Shown here piece by piece: positions 27,968 to 38,410 of a DNA stretch of 64,000 nucleotides. The translations under genes and the position numbers were made by a program. Source of the DNA: Leishmania mexicana MHOM/GT/2001/U1103 (taxonomy: Eukaryota > Euglenozoa > Kinetoplastea > Trypanosomatida > Trypanosomatidae); NCBI RefSeq assembly GCF_000234665.1, contig NC_018310.1:124001-188000 (forward strand), written 5' to 3'. Numbering within the stretch: position 1 is the stretch's first letter; the number at the start of each line of letters is the position of its first letter. The notes beneath the pieces were generated by a model, which saw only the letters and a program-made list of their open reading frames with translations, ran no database searches and was not told the origin of the DNA.

Positions 27968-29797
27968 GGTTATGTGAGCGTGTCTCTGCGTTGCCGCCCG
28001 ATCGAACCCAGTGTGGCTGGACGAACACCCTCACCCTTTTGGACTTGGTTGCCTGCTGCGCTTTTCAGGTGCCGCGGCTGTTGCCGGTGGTGCGAACCGT
28101 CGGATGTCGCTAAGTCGTCTGCCGTGGCGGTTGTCCGGCGTGTACGACACTCGATGTGTCGTCTTGGCTTTTACACTGTACTCATTGGCGGCGTCACCAT
28201 CTTCGCGCATGCCCGTCCGCGTCTGTCCTTTCCCCTCCTCCCCCCGTATCATCGCTGTGGTGCGTGTCTCTGTGTATATCAGAACGTTGTCGCTAGCGTC
28301 TGTGCCTGTATCTCTCTCTATCTCTCTGTGTGCGTGTTGGATGTACAGTAGCCATTTATTCGCCTTGTCTTCGCTTGGGATCGCTCAAGTGGAAGAGGTG
28401 GAGGAGGGGGAGGAGGAGGAGGATGGCGTGTTGGGGTGGATGTGGGGACTGTCCATGCGTGCGCGTGTCAGCATCGCCTTCCTCCTACTCCGTCTTCCCT
28501 TCCCCCCGCTCATCTCCTTATCTTCTGTTCGTGTTTTCCTCTTCGCATCTCATGTATCAGCTCCGCTCCCACCTCCACCCCCAAAGACGCGCCCACACCC
28601 AAGTAATCTCTTCCCGCGCGCGCAACGTGTGCCGATGGAGGCGGAGGAGGAGGAGGTAGGAGAGTCTCATGTACATCTTTCGTGTGCGCCGACTTGGGAG
28701 GAGGGGCCACCGGTCAGTGCCCCCTCTCGTTCGCTCTATCCCCCTCTCTTGGCTGGCTGCCTCTCTCGCGTCGCCTTAGACTACCCACACCGACGTATTC
28801 GTAGACGCAACGTTTCTCTCTGCGTGCGTGTGCTCCGGTGCCGCGCTCAACCTGTGAATCACGAGCAACAGCAGCGGCAAGGATATGCGCGCAAGAAGGC
28901 GACAACGGCAGAGGCAGACGAAGCTGGTGTTTGGTGGTGGCTCGCCGGTGGTGGGGGTGGGGTGGGGTGGATGACTGTGGACTGTGGCGTAGTGGCGCCT
29001 CTGTCTCCCCTACCTTCCGCCGGCCCCTTTCCGCAACACGTCCTCCTCCTGCTCTTCGGCAACGGAGTCTTGAGGTTCCCAGGACGTCGTCATCTTTCTC
29101 TTGGTGTGTGTGCGTGTGTGCGAGCGCACGCTCTGGTGAGAGTGTCCTGTGCAGGCGCGATTGGCACAGCTGCGGATCGCCTCCGCGCATGTCCCTCTCA
29201 CCTCTTCTCTCCCCTAACACACACACACGCACACGCACACCTTAGTGCGTATTCCGCCCGTGCATGGGAGGGGGTATGCGTGACTGTCGCAGACGCCCCG
29301 TCTTCCTTCACCACCACCACCACCTCCCTCCCCCTCCCTCCTCCCGCTCCCTCTCTGCCCCTCCTCTCATTCTTCTGCCAACTCGCCACGGTCACGGCAC
29401 CTTCCCTCCCCCCTCCCCCCACTTCCCCCCGCACGCGTTGTGTCGGGCTCTGCGCTGACTGGACCTGCTGCAACACACCTCTTTTGTGGCAACAAACAAC
29501 AACAGAAGGTACTCTGGTGCGTGCTCGTGTGTGTGTGTGTTGGGTGTGTGGCCGCTCCTCCGCCTCTGTCACCGCTCCTCGCTTGTGCGTCTGCACGGGC
29601 TGCGGGCAGTGGAGGCGATCGCCACAGCGGCAGGCGCACATCGTGTCATTTCGCGGGGTGGTGGAGGAGGAGGAGGGCCCTCTGGGTCTCGCCCACTGCG
29701 CGAACAAGAAAAAAAAGCAGAGCACACATACACACACACGCTGAAGAGTACGCTGGCTGTCTATAAACAAAAAAAAACTTATAGGCTGCGGCTCACC
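27968..29797 (+). other. intergenic region, 1.8 kb
   Basis: Dominated by CT-tracts (28480-28580, 29300-29440), GT repeats (29103-29122, 29530-29541) and CA runs (29218-29240, 29724-29738). Long open frames exist (for example 28011-29744) but consist of simple-sequence peptides without ATG-anchored support. An A-run and ACTTATAG at 29767-29784 stand just before the next ATG; the AG there is a possible acceptor. Confidence 0.5.
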
Positions 29798-31165
29798 ATG
29801 CCTGCGCGTCGCCGCTACTCGAGTGTGTCATCCTCGTCGTCCGGCACCTTCAGCGAGCCGAGTGATCGCGGTAACAGGAGCGGCAGTGACAGCAACTCTT
29901 ACTACGCAGGATCCGGTTCCTACCGATCCGTGTCCTCCGTGTTGACCTCCTCTCGGTCCGGGGCGACGACCACCGCAGCCACGACAGCCAGCTCCACCTC
30001 AGCTGTCGACTCGTCATCCACGAATGCGTTCTCAGATGTGCTGACAACATCATCGGGGTACGGGCACTCCTCGGAACCGCCCGGGCGCGCAGTGCCCCGC
30101 CCCGCTGCCTCCAGATCGAAGGCCGTTGGGCACAAAACTACCAAAGGCGCGAGTGGCGTTGTCGTCGCCAACTACGAGAACAAGGGGGCAGGGGAGACAC
30201 TGGCGCAGCGGACAGCCTCCACTTTCACGGCGACCACCACCGCCAGCAGTGCCACGGTGGACGACACCGGCGCGCTCGTGCGTGCGCCGCAGTCGCCGAT
30301 GCCGCAAGCGGCACTCGCACCCGTCTCCAACCGGACCGCGGGCATCGCCCGGGTGAAGCCTTACCACGTCTCTGAGGAAGAGCTGGTGCGCCACCCATGG
30401 GTGCCGGTGGACTGCGACACGACCGTGGACGCGCGCAAGGAGGGTGGCAATCGCGGTGGGTTGGCACTCAGTGTGTTGGATACGATCCACACGGCCCCGA
30501 TAGCGGTGCCTCCGCCGCCAGAGGAGGTGCAGCGACGCCGCGAAGAGGGCAGTCTGACCTATCCGAGCCGTCTGATGTTCCGCTTTGTGCCCAGCTCGTC
30601 ACCAGTGCGCCACAGCGCTGTGGCGGAGGGCAAGGACGGGACGGGAAACGGAGGCGGGGGAGCGAAATTGGGAGCTGACGGCGCCACCGCCACACGTGCG
30701 CGCAAGACCTTCGTCCCCTGCTGCTACCTCCATGGTTGCTGTGAGAAGGCGCCGTGCGGAGTGAAAAGCTACACGGCGACGCGGCAGAGGCCTCACCACC
30801 CCCTGCGCAGCCATCACGTGCCGGTGGTGAACTTCCATACGACGCGTGAGCATCGCATTCCGGTGGAGGGCGTCCAAAACGTGTTGCCGAGCGTCGAGGA
30901 AGCTCCCGGCGGCCAAAACCTCCAAGTCGACATGACGGGCACAGAGGAGCTCCCGAAGCGGCTGCAGAAGGCAATACAGCCACGCGACCGACCTGCCAGC
31001 GGCCTGTGCTTTGAGAAGTCGTACGCCGTTGTGCAGGAAGCTGGTGGAGGGTGGGACGGGGCCGGGAAGTCTGCCTTCATGCGCGACGGCGACCCGCAGG
31101 GCTTCTGGATCGCGCAGCTGCACAGGCGTGCAAGCATACGCCTCGAGCCCATCGAGATCGAGTGA
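29798..31165 (+). CDS. hypothetical protein with S/T-rich N terminus (455 aa)
   Basis: First ATG in a frame with steady GC-ending codons. Residues 1-185 are Ser/Thr/Ala-rich and likely disordered, a candidate phosphorylation region. From about 190 the composition becomes globular: VKPYHVSEEELVRHPWVPVDC, SLTYPSRLMFRFVPSSSPV, then TFVPCCYLHGCCEKAPCG (a Cys cluster at about 308-319 that might bind metal), HHPLRSHHVPVVNFHTTREH and a final block with GFWIAQLHRRASIRLEPIE. No known domain is recognised. No signal peptide or membrane helix. Probably a lineage-specific protein. Confidence 0.75.
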   Translation: MPARRRYSSVSSSSSGTFSEPSDRGNRSGSDSNSYYAGSGSYRSVSSVLTSSRSGATTTAATTASSTSAVDSSSTNAFSDVLTTSSGYGHSSEPPGRAVPRPAASRSKAVGHKTTKGASGVVVANYENKGAGETLAQRTASTFTATTTASSATVDDTGALVRAPQSPMPQAALAPVSNRTAGIARVKPYHVSEEELVRHPWVPVDCDTTVDARKEGGNRGGLALSVLDTIHTAPIAVPPPPEEVQRRREEGSLTYPSRLMFRFVPSSSPVRHSAVAEGKDGTGNGGGGAKLGADGATATRARKTFVPCCYLHGCCEKAPCGVKSYTATRQRPHHPLRSHHVPVVNFHTTREHRIPVEGVQNVLPSVEEAPGGQNLQVDMTGTEELPKRLQKAIQPRDRPASGLCFEKSYAVVQEAGGGWDGAGKSAFMRDGDPQGFWIAQLHRRASIRLEPIEIE

Positions 31166-32035
31166 GGCCTTCATCAGCACACGACGGAGGCGAGAGCGCG
31201 CGCGAGAAGGTGAGGTGGAGGGGGGGGGAGAACTGGGCTGGAGGGTGTGTGCAGGGGTGCGTACGGTTTTTTTTTTTTTGTGTGTGTGTCTCCTCTTTCT
31301 CCTGCTCGATGTAGTGCTCCTTTTTCGTGTACGTGAAGCGCACAGCTGTGCACATCACGACGTTGCCAATTCACGCGCTCGCATACGGGCGTGTTTGTGG
31401 ATGTCTGCTCCCTACCCCCCCCCCCCCCATCCACCCCACCTCACACCCACGCTCGCTCGCTTTCGCTCTCCGTGTGTGTTGCACACGTGCGTCTATATAC
31501 CACCGCACCTCTCTCTCTTACGGTTGTTCTGCTCTGCAATTTTCTTTCCTTTGTGTGTCGTTATCTCTTTCTGATGCCTCCCCCTCCCTCCCCCCTTACA
31601 TACATGCATACTCGCTCTCCACGTGCCTCCAGGCCCTCCCGCCGTCCGACACGCGCCTCTCTCTCTCTCTCTGGCCGATCTCGCGTGATGGGGTTGCTTT
31701 ATTCGGCCAAAGCCCGTCGTTCCCGTCGCCCTCGTACGCTTGATCGTGCACTGGCTCGCCCTGTTCTGCGTCTCCTGGTGCGTGTGTCGTGGAGCGAGTC
31801 TGTCACGCAGAGCTGTAGGCGAGGGACTGGTGCGGCTGTTATAGTGCTCCGGGGGAAGTACTGTTGGCGGAGCGAGCGAGTAAGAGAAGACAAGAAGCAA
31901 GTGTGCGTGTGTGTGTGCGTGCGTCGGTGAAGGATGGCGACCACGCACGCACACACACCGAGGGGGGAGAGAGGGAGGGAGCGCACCATCACTGCCTTGT
32001 ACATCTGCGGATCTCTCTTCCGCTAGAACAAAGTA
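31166..32035 (+). other. intergenic region
   Basis: 870 nt with T12 near 31267-31278, a C14 run at 31415-31428, CT-tracts (31500-31520, 31575-31600, 31640-31672) and GT near 31899-31920. No gene-like frame. A CT stretch at 32012-32022 with AG at 32025-32026 could serve the small gene at 32036. Confidence 0.45.
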
Positions 32036-32399
32036 ATGGACAAGACGGAGGCTCGTCAGCGGAACACGTTTTGGGCGCCGCTGCGTGAAACAGAGGAGAG
32101 GCAGCTTCCGCACGAGGATACGCTTGACCGTCTTGCTCGCTTCTCTTCCGCGCACCCCCAACCTCTTTCGGCGTGCCGGGCAGGCCATCTCCGGTGCGCC
32201 GGCACGTCGGCAGTTGCCGCAGCTCTTCTCCACATACGACGACGGTGGAGGGTACGAGTGGAGGCCACGCGAGGTGGGAGGAGGAGAGGTCAGAGAAACG
32301 GCGATAGCGCACTGCCAAACGCGCGCCCAGGTCTACGAGGAGCCTGTTCAACCTGTGTCATGCCTCGTCGTCTTTTCCTTGCCACAACCGCAACCGTGA
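32036..32399 (+). pseudogene. small gene (about 120 aa) interrupted by a frameshift
   Basis: From ATG 32036 a coding-like frame reads MDKTEARQRNTFWAPLRE and continues through about residue 40 (LDRLARFSSAHP). It then degrades into Arg-rich sequence, while the frame one base ahead becomes clearly coding-like from about 32154 to a TGA at 32397-32399 (NLFRRAGQAISG, QLPQLFSTYDDGGGYEWRP, AHCQTRAQVYEEPV). The switch coincides with a run of five C at 32155-32159, so one extra base there would explain it. Either the sequence has an indel error in the homopolymer or the gene is newly broken. No family is recognised; size and composition would suit a small mitochondrial or RNP subunit, but that is a guess. 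Marked pseudogene because of the frame break. Confidence 0.5.
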
Positions 32400-33429
32400 C
32401 GCGTGCAGGCAGGGTGGTGATGGTGGCTTTTCAATGGATTCGATTTACTGCGCCACTTGCATTCGAATCGTTTTCTGCAGCACACTGACAGACAGGGAGA
32501 CAGACTGGGGCACACATATCTATCTCCTCCGCTCTCCGCTCCCTCTCTCACCCTTTCACACGCACGCACGCACCCCCCTCCCCCCACGCACGCATACAGC
32601 TGCCTTGCACATACCGTGTATTCCTTCTCCCGTAGCCCTGTGTGCTCACGCCTCTTTTGCCGTCTGTCTATCTTCTTCGCCGGTACTACCACGACCACCT
32701 ACTGTAGGACGTGCGTGCGGGTGTGTGCACATCTCTTTCTCCCTCCCTCCCTCCCTCCCTGTGTGTGTGTGTGCGGGTGGGTTGCGAACCCCAACTCGGT
32801 TGTCTTGCCGTTCACACTCGTGTGTTGGCGTGACGCTTCGGAGCACTCCCCCCTTGTCTTTCCTTTAGGCATCATCCGTTGTGCCTAACGACTCTGTCTC
32901 TGACACACACATACACACGTGTATGCATACATGTATACATGCATGCCTTGCGCAGCAATCCGAGCAGCTCCCCTCCCCCCTCTCCTCCTCTCTCTGCCGT
33001 TGTGCGTGCGTGTGTAGGTATTTCTTAGCCAACCCCTCTCCTCTCTTTCCCTTCCTGTAGGCTGCTGCTACGTATCGTCGCAGCCATAGTAATCACCGCC
33101 GCTGTGTGTCATCGTTGGTGCTGCTGTTACTCTTGTAGGGTGCCACGGTGTGTGTGTCTGCTCGTGTATGGGAGGAGGTGGGCACAGCTCACGAGGCAGG
33201 TCTTGTACGTACCCCCTTTTCAGGCTAGCGAAGGGGTGTGCCCCACCACGACCAAACCCGCCGCTTCTCGCCTCGCCTCTCCCCTCTCTGTGCGTGCTTG
33301 CCCTTTTCTTTGTGTCTTGGTTTACGCGAAATTTTGCGCGGAAGCCCCACCGGCACGTTACCGTCACCGCCGCTCATCTCCCCCACTCCTCTCCCGCATC
33401 GAAAGTCGCCGGCTGAGTTAGACGCACGA
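32400..33429 (+). other. intergenic region with alternating purine-pyrimidine tract
   Basis: About 1 kb. CT-tracts at 32520-32600 and 32730-32760 (CCCT repeats), GT at 32760-32774, and a 44-nt perfect alternating purine-pyrimidine run at 32903-32946. CT-rich sequence at 32968-33000 and 33030-33060 may be the acceptor region of the NAD kinase gene. No gene-like frame. Confidence 0.5.
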
Positions 33430-36400
33430 ATGCGCCGCATGCAGGTGGCTCTGTGCACCAGCGGTGACCCGTATCACGTGCCGTCGCTTGCACGTGTCGC
33501 ACTGTTCCCGCTGCATTTGGACCCGCCAACGAAGCAGCATCGCGAGCTGTTCCGGCTGCTGCTCGGCGCGCCAGATGTCGCCGCTGGGCCGTCGATGCCC
33601 TCCTTTACGGCATCAAAATTCGCGTCACCATCGTCGGGCATCTCCACCGCCTCCAAGTCGGCGGCGGCGGCGGCCGCGTCGTCGTCGTCGTTGTCCTCCT
33701 CCCTCCCTCAGCAGCCACCTTCTGTCTCGCCTGAGCTCTTATCCGCCGCCGCGGCTCCTCCTCATGCGAGGGCAATTCACTCCGGGATCACTGGGCGGGG
33801 GCTGAACATATTCGATCGCACCACGGAGGGGACCATGAGTACGCCCTTGTCCCCGTCACCGGGGACACAGACCGAGCCCGCGTCGTCCTCCGGCATCTCC
33901 GGCGTCAACGACTTTGACCCCATCTCCTGCGGGACCTCATCGCCGTACTGGTACATGGAGGCGTTCGCGACGAGCCTGCGCGAGGACAGTCAGCTGGCGC
34001 CCTTTGACTACATCATCCTTATCCCTAACACCCGATACCCTGTCAGCCTGCGTCAATCAACGCACCTCGCGGCGCTGGCGGTACTTGCGGCGCGCGGCTT
34101 GGCCCGCGTTCACGTCGATTTCACCGCGCTGGAGCACCCAGACGAGTCGATGCCCATCGTATACGAGCTCATCTGCCGCTACCCCAACAGCGTGCTGGTC
34201 CACTGGCTGCATGACGCGTACGAGGTGCTCAACTGGAGCCACTTCGCCGACTTCAAGTCGACGGTGCCGATGCTGCTTCTGCAGACGCAGAGCTACCCAC
34301 CCAAGGCGCTGGAGCGACAGCGGCCGGTGGGCAGCGTGTCGCGGCTCACCTCACGACAGTATCACTCGCCGATTGGCCAGTACGTGCGCAGCCCGGAGGA
34401 GGCGGGCTACTACCGGCGCGCAGAGCGTTTTATGAAAGCTGCATCCAAGTACCGCCGACGCAACACGACGCCCATGACGGCGGCCGCAGACGGCGGCGAT
34501 CCGGAGAGGCGCTACGAGAGTGCCTCGCTGGTGGATCGTGAGTCGGACTACTTCGACGACGTCCCCAACGTGCCGTCGTCGCGGCGTAAGCTCGACGAAG
34601 ACGTGCCGGAAAGCGGCACCGAGGTGGCCAAGAAGTCGCTACAGCCGGAGTACGCGAAGGTGCTGTCCCGCTCGCCGCTGCTGCGCGGCGCCGACACCAC
34701 GACGCGGACGGCCTCTACGGCCTCCACCTCCACCGCTGGAGGCTGCGCAACAGGCCTGAAAATGGGACTCTCGTGGCGGGAGTCCTCGTCGGTGCATGGG
34801 GAGCCGGGGGTGAGCTACGTGAACTGCGCCAAGGGTCGCTGGTGGAACACGCCTGGGGGCCGCGGCGATGACGAGGTCGAGGTGAGCCGCTCATACTGGA
34901 GCTCCACTAGCAGCAGCTGGCTCGGCGGCGGCACTGCATCATCTGCGGCTCTGCCGGAGTGGATGGAGGAGGAAGGGGTGACGACGGCGGACCGCGCGCG
35001 GGGGAAGCATCAGGGCCACTGCGTCAGAGACGCCTCTACCGCCGCTGCCGAGGCCCACGAAGCCGGTGACGGCGTTGGGACGGGCGACCGTTCCGGCGAG
35101 AGTGATGAGGGGCCGCAGAAAATGGACACGGTGGTGTCTGACGACGGCTTTGCGCTTTTGGAGGACACTCCGGCGGACGTGGGAGCCGGCACCGGGGCCC
35201 CTCGCGCCGACTCGAAAACGAACGCGGCGAGGAGGCAGCTCTCTATGGCCAAGTCGCCGGCTGGCACGGCGTCTAAAACCACGAGAGCAGGCACTGCGCC
35301 CGCCGTGCCCACCTCGCCGGAGAGTCGCGAGGCCGCCGACGAGGACACCCGCAAGCGGTTTTTGACGCGTGAGATCGAGGAGGTGCGTGCGGAGCTGAAG
35401 CGCATGCTAGGACCGGCCAGCGCCGCCGCCACCGCTGTTTCCATGACTACCGCGGGTGGGGTCACCACGGGCGCTGCCGCTGCTGCTGGCGGCGGGGAAT
35501 CCTCTGACGGGGCAGCAGCGGCGAAGTCGAGGTCAGGATCGGACGACTGGGTATCGAAGACGCACGCCGGCATCACGACTCGTCTCGCTGCCCACGGCGC
35601 TGCCAGCCCTTTCAGTGCGGAGGATACTCGTCACGAAGAGCACTACCCGGTGCGACGTCGCAACCGCACCGTGCGCCAGCTGATCGACGAGCTCTACCCG
35701 CCGCGCGCCTATGCCCCCGTAAGCGCTGCGACGACGGCCACAGAGGCCGGCGTGGGGGGCGACACACTCGCCACCGACTCATCCAACGTCTTTTCGCCGT
35801 CGCATCCGATGCTGAAGCCTGGGGCAGAGCCGCAGTCCTCCGCGGCTGCGATGACGTCCGACCAAAACAGCGGCCGCAGCCACAACTACGAAAGCGCTGA
35901 CCGCAATGGCGGCAGCAGCGGGGGCGGCGGCGGTTGTATGGACGTCAGCGCGTGGTTGGACGCGCCAATGGTGGAGGTTCACCCCATCACGCGGAGCACC
36001 GGGGCGGATGTGCGGCAGGCGCTGTGGGAGCAGGAGATCCACCCCTCTTTCATCTTGACGGATTGCGTGCAGCGGTACGTTGAGGGGCATGGCCTCTACC
36101 GCGACCCCCGTAAGGCAACAGCCGCCTCTCTCTACGGCAGCGTCGGCGTGGGCAGCGACTACGGCAACGGCGCCCGCAGCGGCAGCGGTGGCGGTGGGGG
36201 CGCCTCCGGACTGGGCGGCAGCGCCGGGGTGGCGGGACAGATGGGTGGCTCCGATGGCGGGTTCCGCGACTCGGCGGCGGTCGGAGTCTGTGGTACTAGC
36301 AGTGGCGTCGGCGGCGGCATGGGCAACAGCGCCGGCGGCTGTATTGGCATCCGCCGCGTCGTCGCCCCACGCGACACGGCCACTCTCTCCTTTCCTGGTC

Positions 36401-37179
36401 TCATCCCTCGTCTGGAGCTCCACTACGACCGCAACAACCTCCTTGCACGGGAGCAGTACGAGAAGCTGCGCATCTTCCAGTGTCAGGACGGCGAGGAGCC
36501 GGACCTCATTGCGCCTATCGGCGGGGATGGGTACATGATGCACTGCATCCGCAAGAACTGGCGACGCTTCATCCCTTTCTACGGTGTCAACGCCGGCCAC
36601 GTCGGCTACTTGCTGAACGACCGCTCTACCTTGGAGGAGCTCTTCTCCTCGCCGCTGAAGCTGCACTTCACGACAATGCTCTACTGCCAGGCTGAGAAGG
36701 AGGGTGACACGGGTGAGCGGATGTTGCTGTCGGAGCTGGCGTTCAACGATGCCTGGGTGGAGCGGTCGAGCGGGCAGACGGCGCTGATCCGAATTCTCGT
36801 CAACGGGCAGGAGCGTATTCGGCGGCTGCGTGGTGATGGCGTGCTTGTCTCCACGGCCGCCGGCAGCACAGCCTACAGCCAGGCTCTGGGCGCCTCCCCT
36901 GTGCCGGTGGGTGCACCGCTCATCCAAATTGTCGGAAGCAACGTTGTGTCGCCCGCGCAGTGGCGACCGGCGCATCTCGATCAGGAAGACCAGGTGGAGT
37001 TCGAGGTCATCGACAGCACAAAGCGGCCATGCCGCTGCTACGTCGACTCTGTCGATGTTGGTAACGTGACGCGCTTGCTCGTCCGGTCCAGCCGCGTCGC
37101 CGGCGTGACCCTCGCCTTCTCGAAGAGCTGCGATCTGCAGCACAAGTTGTACCAGATGCAGTTCCCCAAAACGCTGTGA
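33430..37179 (+). CDS. ATP-NAD kinase-like protein with very long N-terminal extension
   Basis: 1,249 residues from ATG 33430 (a second ATG is codon 4). The last 250 residues are an NAD kinase domain: PIGGDGYMM (Gly1031-Asp1033-Gly1034, the GGDG motif that binds the phosphate donor), FYGVNAGHVGYLLN, SELAFNDAWVER (Asn1106-Asp1107, the NE/D motif) and GDGVLVSTAAGSTAYS near 1135-1150, which binds NAD. The enzyme would make NADP from NAD and ATP, supplying NADPH for trypanothione redox balance. The remaining 780 residues upstream are unusual. They include an ordered block at about 170-345 (DYIILIPNTRYPVSLRQSTH, NSVLVHWLHDAYEVLNWSHF), a long Ser/Ala/Gly-rich linker, and another block near 845-900 (EIHPSFILTDCVQRYVEGHG). 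NAD kinases are usually 300-500 residues. No transit peptide is obvious. Confidence 0.9.
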   Translation: MRRMQVALCTSGDPYHVPSLARVALFPLHLDPPTKQHRELFRLLLGAPDVAAGPSMPSFTASKFASPSSGISTASKSAAAAAASSSSLSSSLPQQPPSVSPELLSAAAAPPHARAIHSGITGRGLNIFDRTTEGTMSTPLSPSPGTQTEPASSSGISGVNDFDPISCGTSSPYWYMEAFATSLREDSQLAPFDYIILIPNTRYPVSLRQSTHLAALAVLAARGLARVHVDFTALEHPDESMPIVYELICRYPNSVLVHWLHDAYEVLNWSHFADFKSTVPMLLLQTQSYPPKALERQRPVGSVSRLTSRQYHSPIGQYVRSPEEAGYYRRAERFMKAASKYRRRNTTPMTAAADGGDPERRYESASLVDRESDYFDDVPNVPSSRRKLDEDVPESGTEVAKKSLQPEYAKVLSRSPLLRGADTTTRTASTASTSTAGGCATGLKMGLSWRESSSVHGEPGVSYVNCAKGRWWNTPGGRGDDEVEVSRSYWSSTSSSWLGGGTASSAALPEWMEEEGVTTADRARGKHQGHCVRDASTAAAEAHEAGDGVGTGDRSGESDEGPQKMDTVVSDDGFALLEDTPADVGAGTGAPRADSKTNAARRQLSMAKSPAGTASKTTRAGTAPAVPTSPESREAADEDTRKRFLTREIEEVRAELKRMLGPASAAATAVSMTTAGGVTTGAAAAAGGGESSDGAAAAKSRSGSDDWVSKTHAGITTRLAAHGAASPFSAEDTRHEEHYPVRRRNRTVRQLIDELYPPRAYAPVSAATTATEAGVGGDTLATDSSNVFSPSHPMLKPGAEPQSSAAAMTSDQNSGRSHNYESADRNGGSSGGGGGCMDVSAWLDAPMVEVHPITRSTGADVRQALWEQEIHPSFILTDCVQRYVEGHGLYRDPRKATAASLYGSVGVGSDYGNGARSGSGGGGGASGLGGSAGVAGQMGGSDGGFRDSAAVGVCGTSSGVGGGMGNSAGGCIGIRRVVAPRDTATLSFPGLIPRLELHYDRNNLLAREQYEKLRIFQCQDGEEPDLIAPIGGDGYMMHCIRKNWRRFIPFYGVNAGHVGYLLNDRSTLEELFSSPLKLHFTTMLYCQAEKEGDTGERMLLSELAFNDAWVERSSGQTALIRILVNGQERIRRLRGDGVLVSTAAGSTAYSQALGASPVPVGAPLIQIVGSNVVSPAQWRPAHLDQEDQVEFEVIDSTKRPCRCYVDSVDVGNVTRLLVRSSRVAGVTLAFSKSCDLQHKLYQMQFPKTL

Positions 37180-38410
37180 AGGTAGCAAGGTAGTCGGGGT
37201 CTGAGGAGGGGGGGAGGGTGAGGGGGTGAGGGATGGGTCGTGGCCGATCCTGCTCATGCATGTCTGGCTCTGCTTCTGCCGTGTGTCTGTGTGCATGTGT
37301 GCTGTCAAGGAGTCCGCCACTACCACGGCAGCGGCAGCAGCGGTCACAGCTTACGATCGTGCATCCCGTGCCTACATGCGTCGACACACACGCCACAGCG
37401 CTTTTCCTCGCCGGCCTCGTCGTCGTCCTCCTCCTCCAAAACATCGAAGTTTCTTCTTCTTGCCTTCGCTTGCGTCATGGTGTGAGCGGGCTGCTCACGG
37501 GGCATCTCTCTCTCTCTGTCGTTCGCGTTACGCATCTTTAAACCGCGATGTGGCGGATACTGCAACCCTCTCGCACTCCCCTGGCGCGGCCGTGCAGTGA
37601 CGGATGGGGAGGCCAATGCGGGGATGGCGCAAAGTGGTGAGGAGGTTGTGCGCATACACGCATGCACACAGCGGCGTGTGCATGGGTGCTCTCTCCGTCT
37701 CTCCGCCGCCGCCGCCTTCTCTCGTTCTGTGCGTGCACCACCACCTCTCTGTCACACGTGCAGCGGCATACCAGGAAAGCACGGTCCGCTGCTTGCTGCT
37801 CCCGCCACGCACACCGACAGCGCCTCCACTTGTTCTCCTCACTTTTCCCTCCCTCGCCTCTCGTCGCGCACCACTGCTCTGTCTGTCTCGCTTGTGCGAG
37901 CGGGTGTGTGTGTGTGTGCCTGTGTCCCTGCAGAGTGCGGTCGTAGCCAAATCGACGACCACTGCTCCCACGCAAGTGCATCCATACACGGCGGGAGACT
38001 TGGACACGGATTTCGTTGGTCTGATACTGCGAGTATTTCTCCACTCGTTAGCATAGATAGACGGTGGGGCGGCGAGGACGTCGACAACAACTCCCCCCAC
38101 CTTACCCCTCTTCGGCTCTGCTCGGTGCGTCCCTTTCATCGGTGTGTTAACACGACTCTCACATCGTGCGGTTAGCTTCTCGGGTGCCATCCCACCAGCA
38201 CGGGCGTCGCGCGCATCAAGACTTCTCGCGGGAGGACGGACGGGCGGTTTCGCTTGCCTTCTTTGCGTGTCGGCCTGCTCGGGGCTGCGGCATTCGCGTC
38301 ACGTGAGGGCATCGGCACGTGGGCGTCTGTCCTGCGCGTTGTTACTTCGCCGACGGTTTTCTGGCGCGGGAGGTACGGGTGCGTCCCTCTCCCCTTCTCA
38401 AAGGACGGAG
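37180..38410 (+). other. intergenic region upstream of condensin kleisin gene
   Basis: 1.2 kb with a G/GAG-rich stretch at 37203-37235 just past the NAD kinase stop, CT-tracts at 37410-37470, 37690-37730 and 37830-37870, and a GT run at 37905-37918. The coding frame is open back to 38144 but has no ATG before 38411. Acceptor candidates are AG sites after the CT-rich stretches at 38090-38140 and 38384-38400. Confidence 0.45.

Noticed and set aside
28011..29744. Long open frame of 577 codons between the TPR gene and the next gene
   Set aside because: Encoded peptides are microsatellite products (SLSL, VCVC, PPPP), contain predicted splice tracts, and show no domain.
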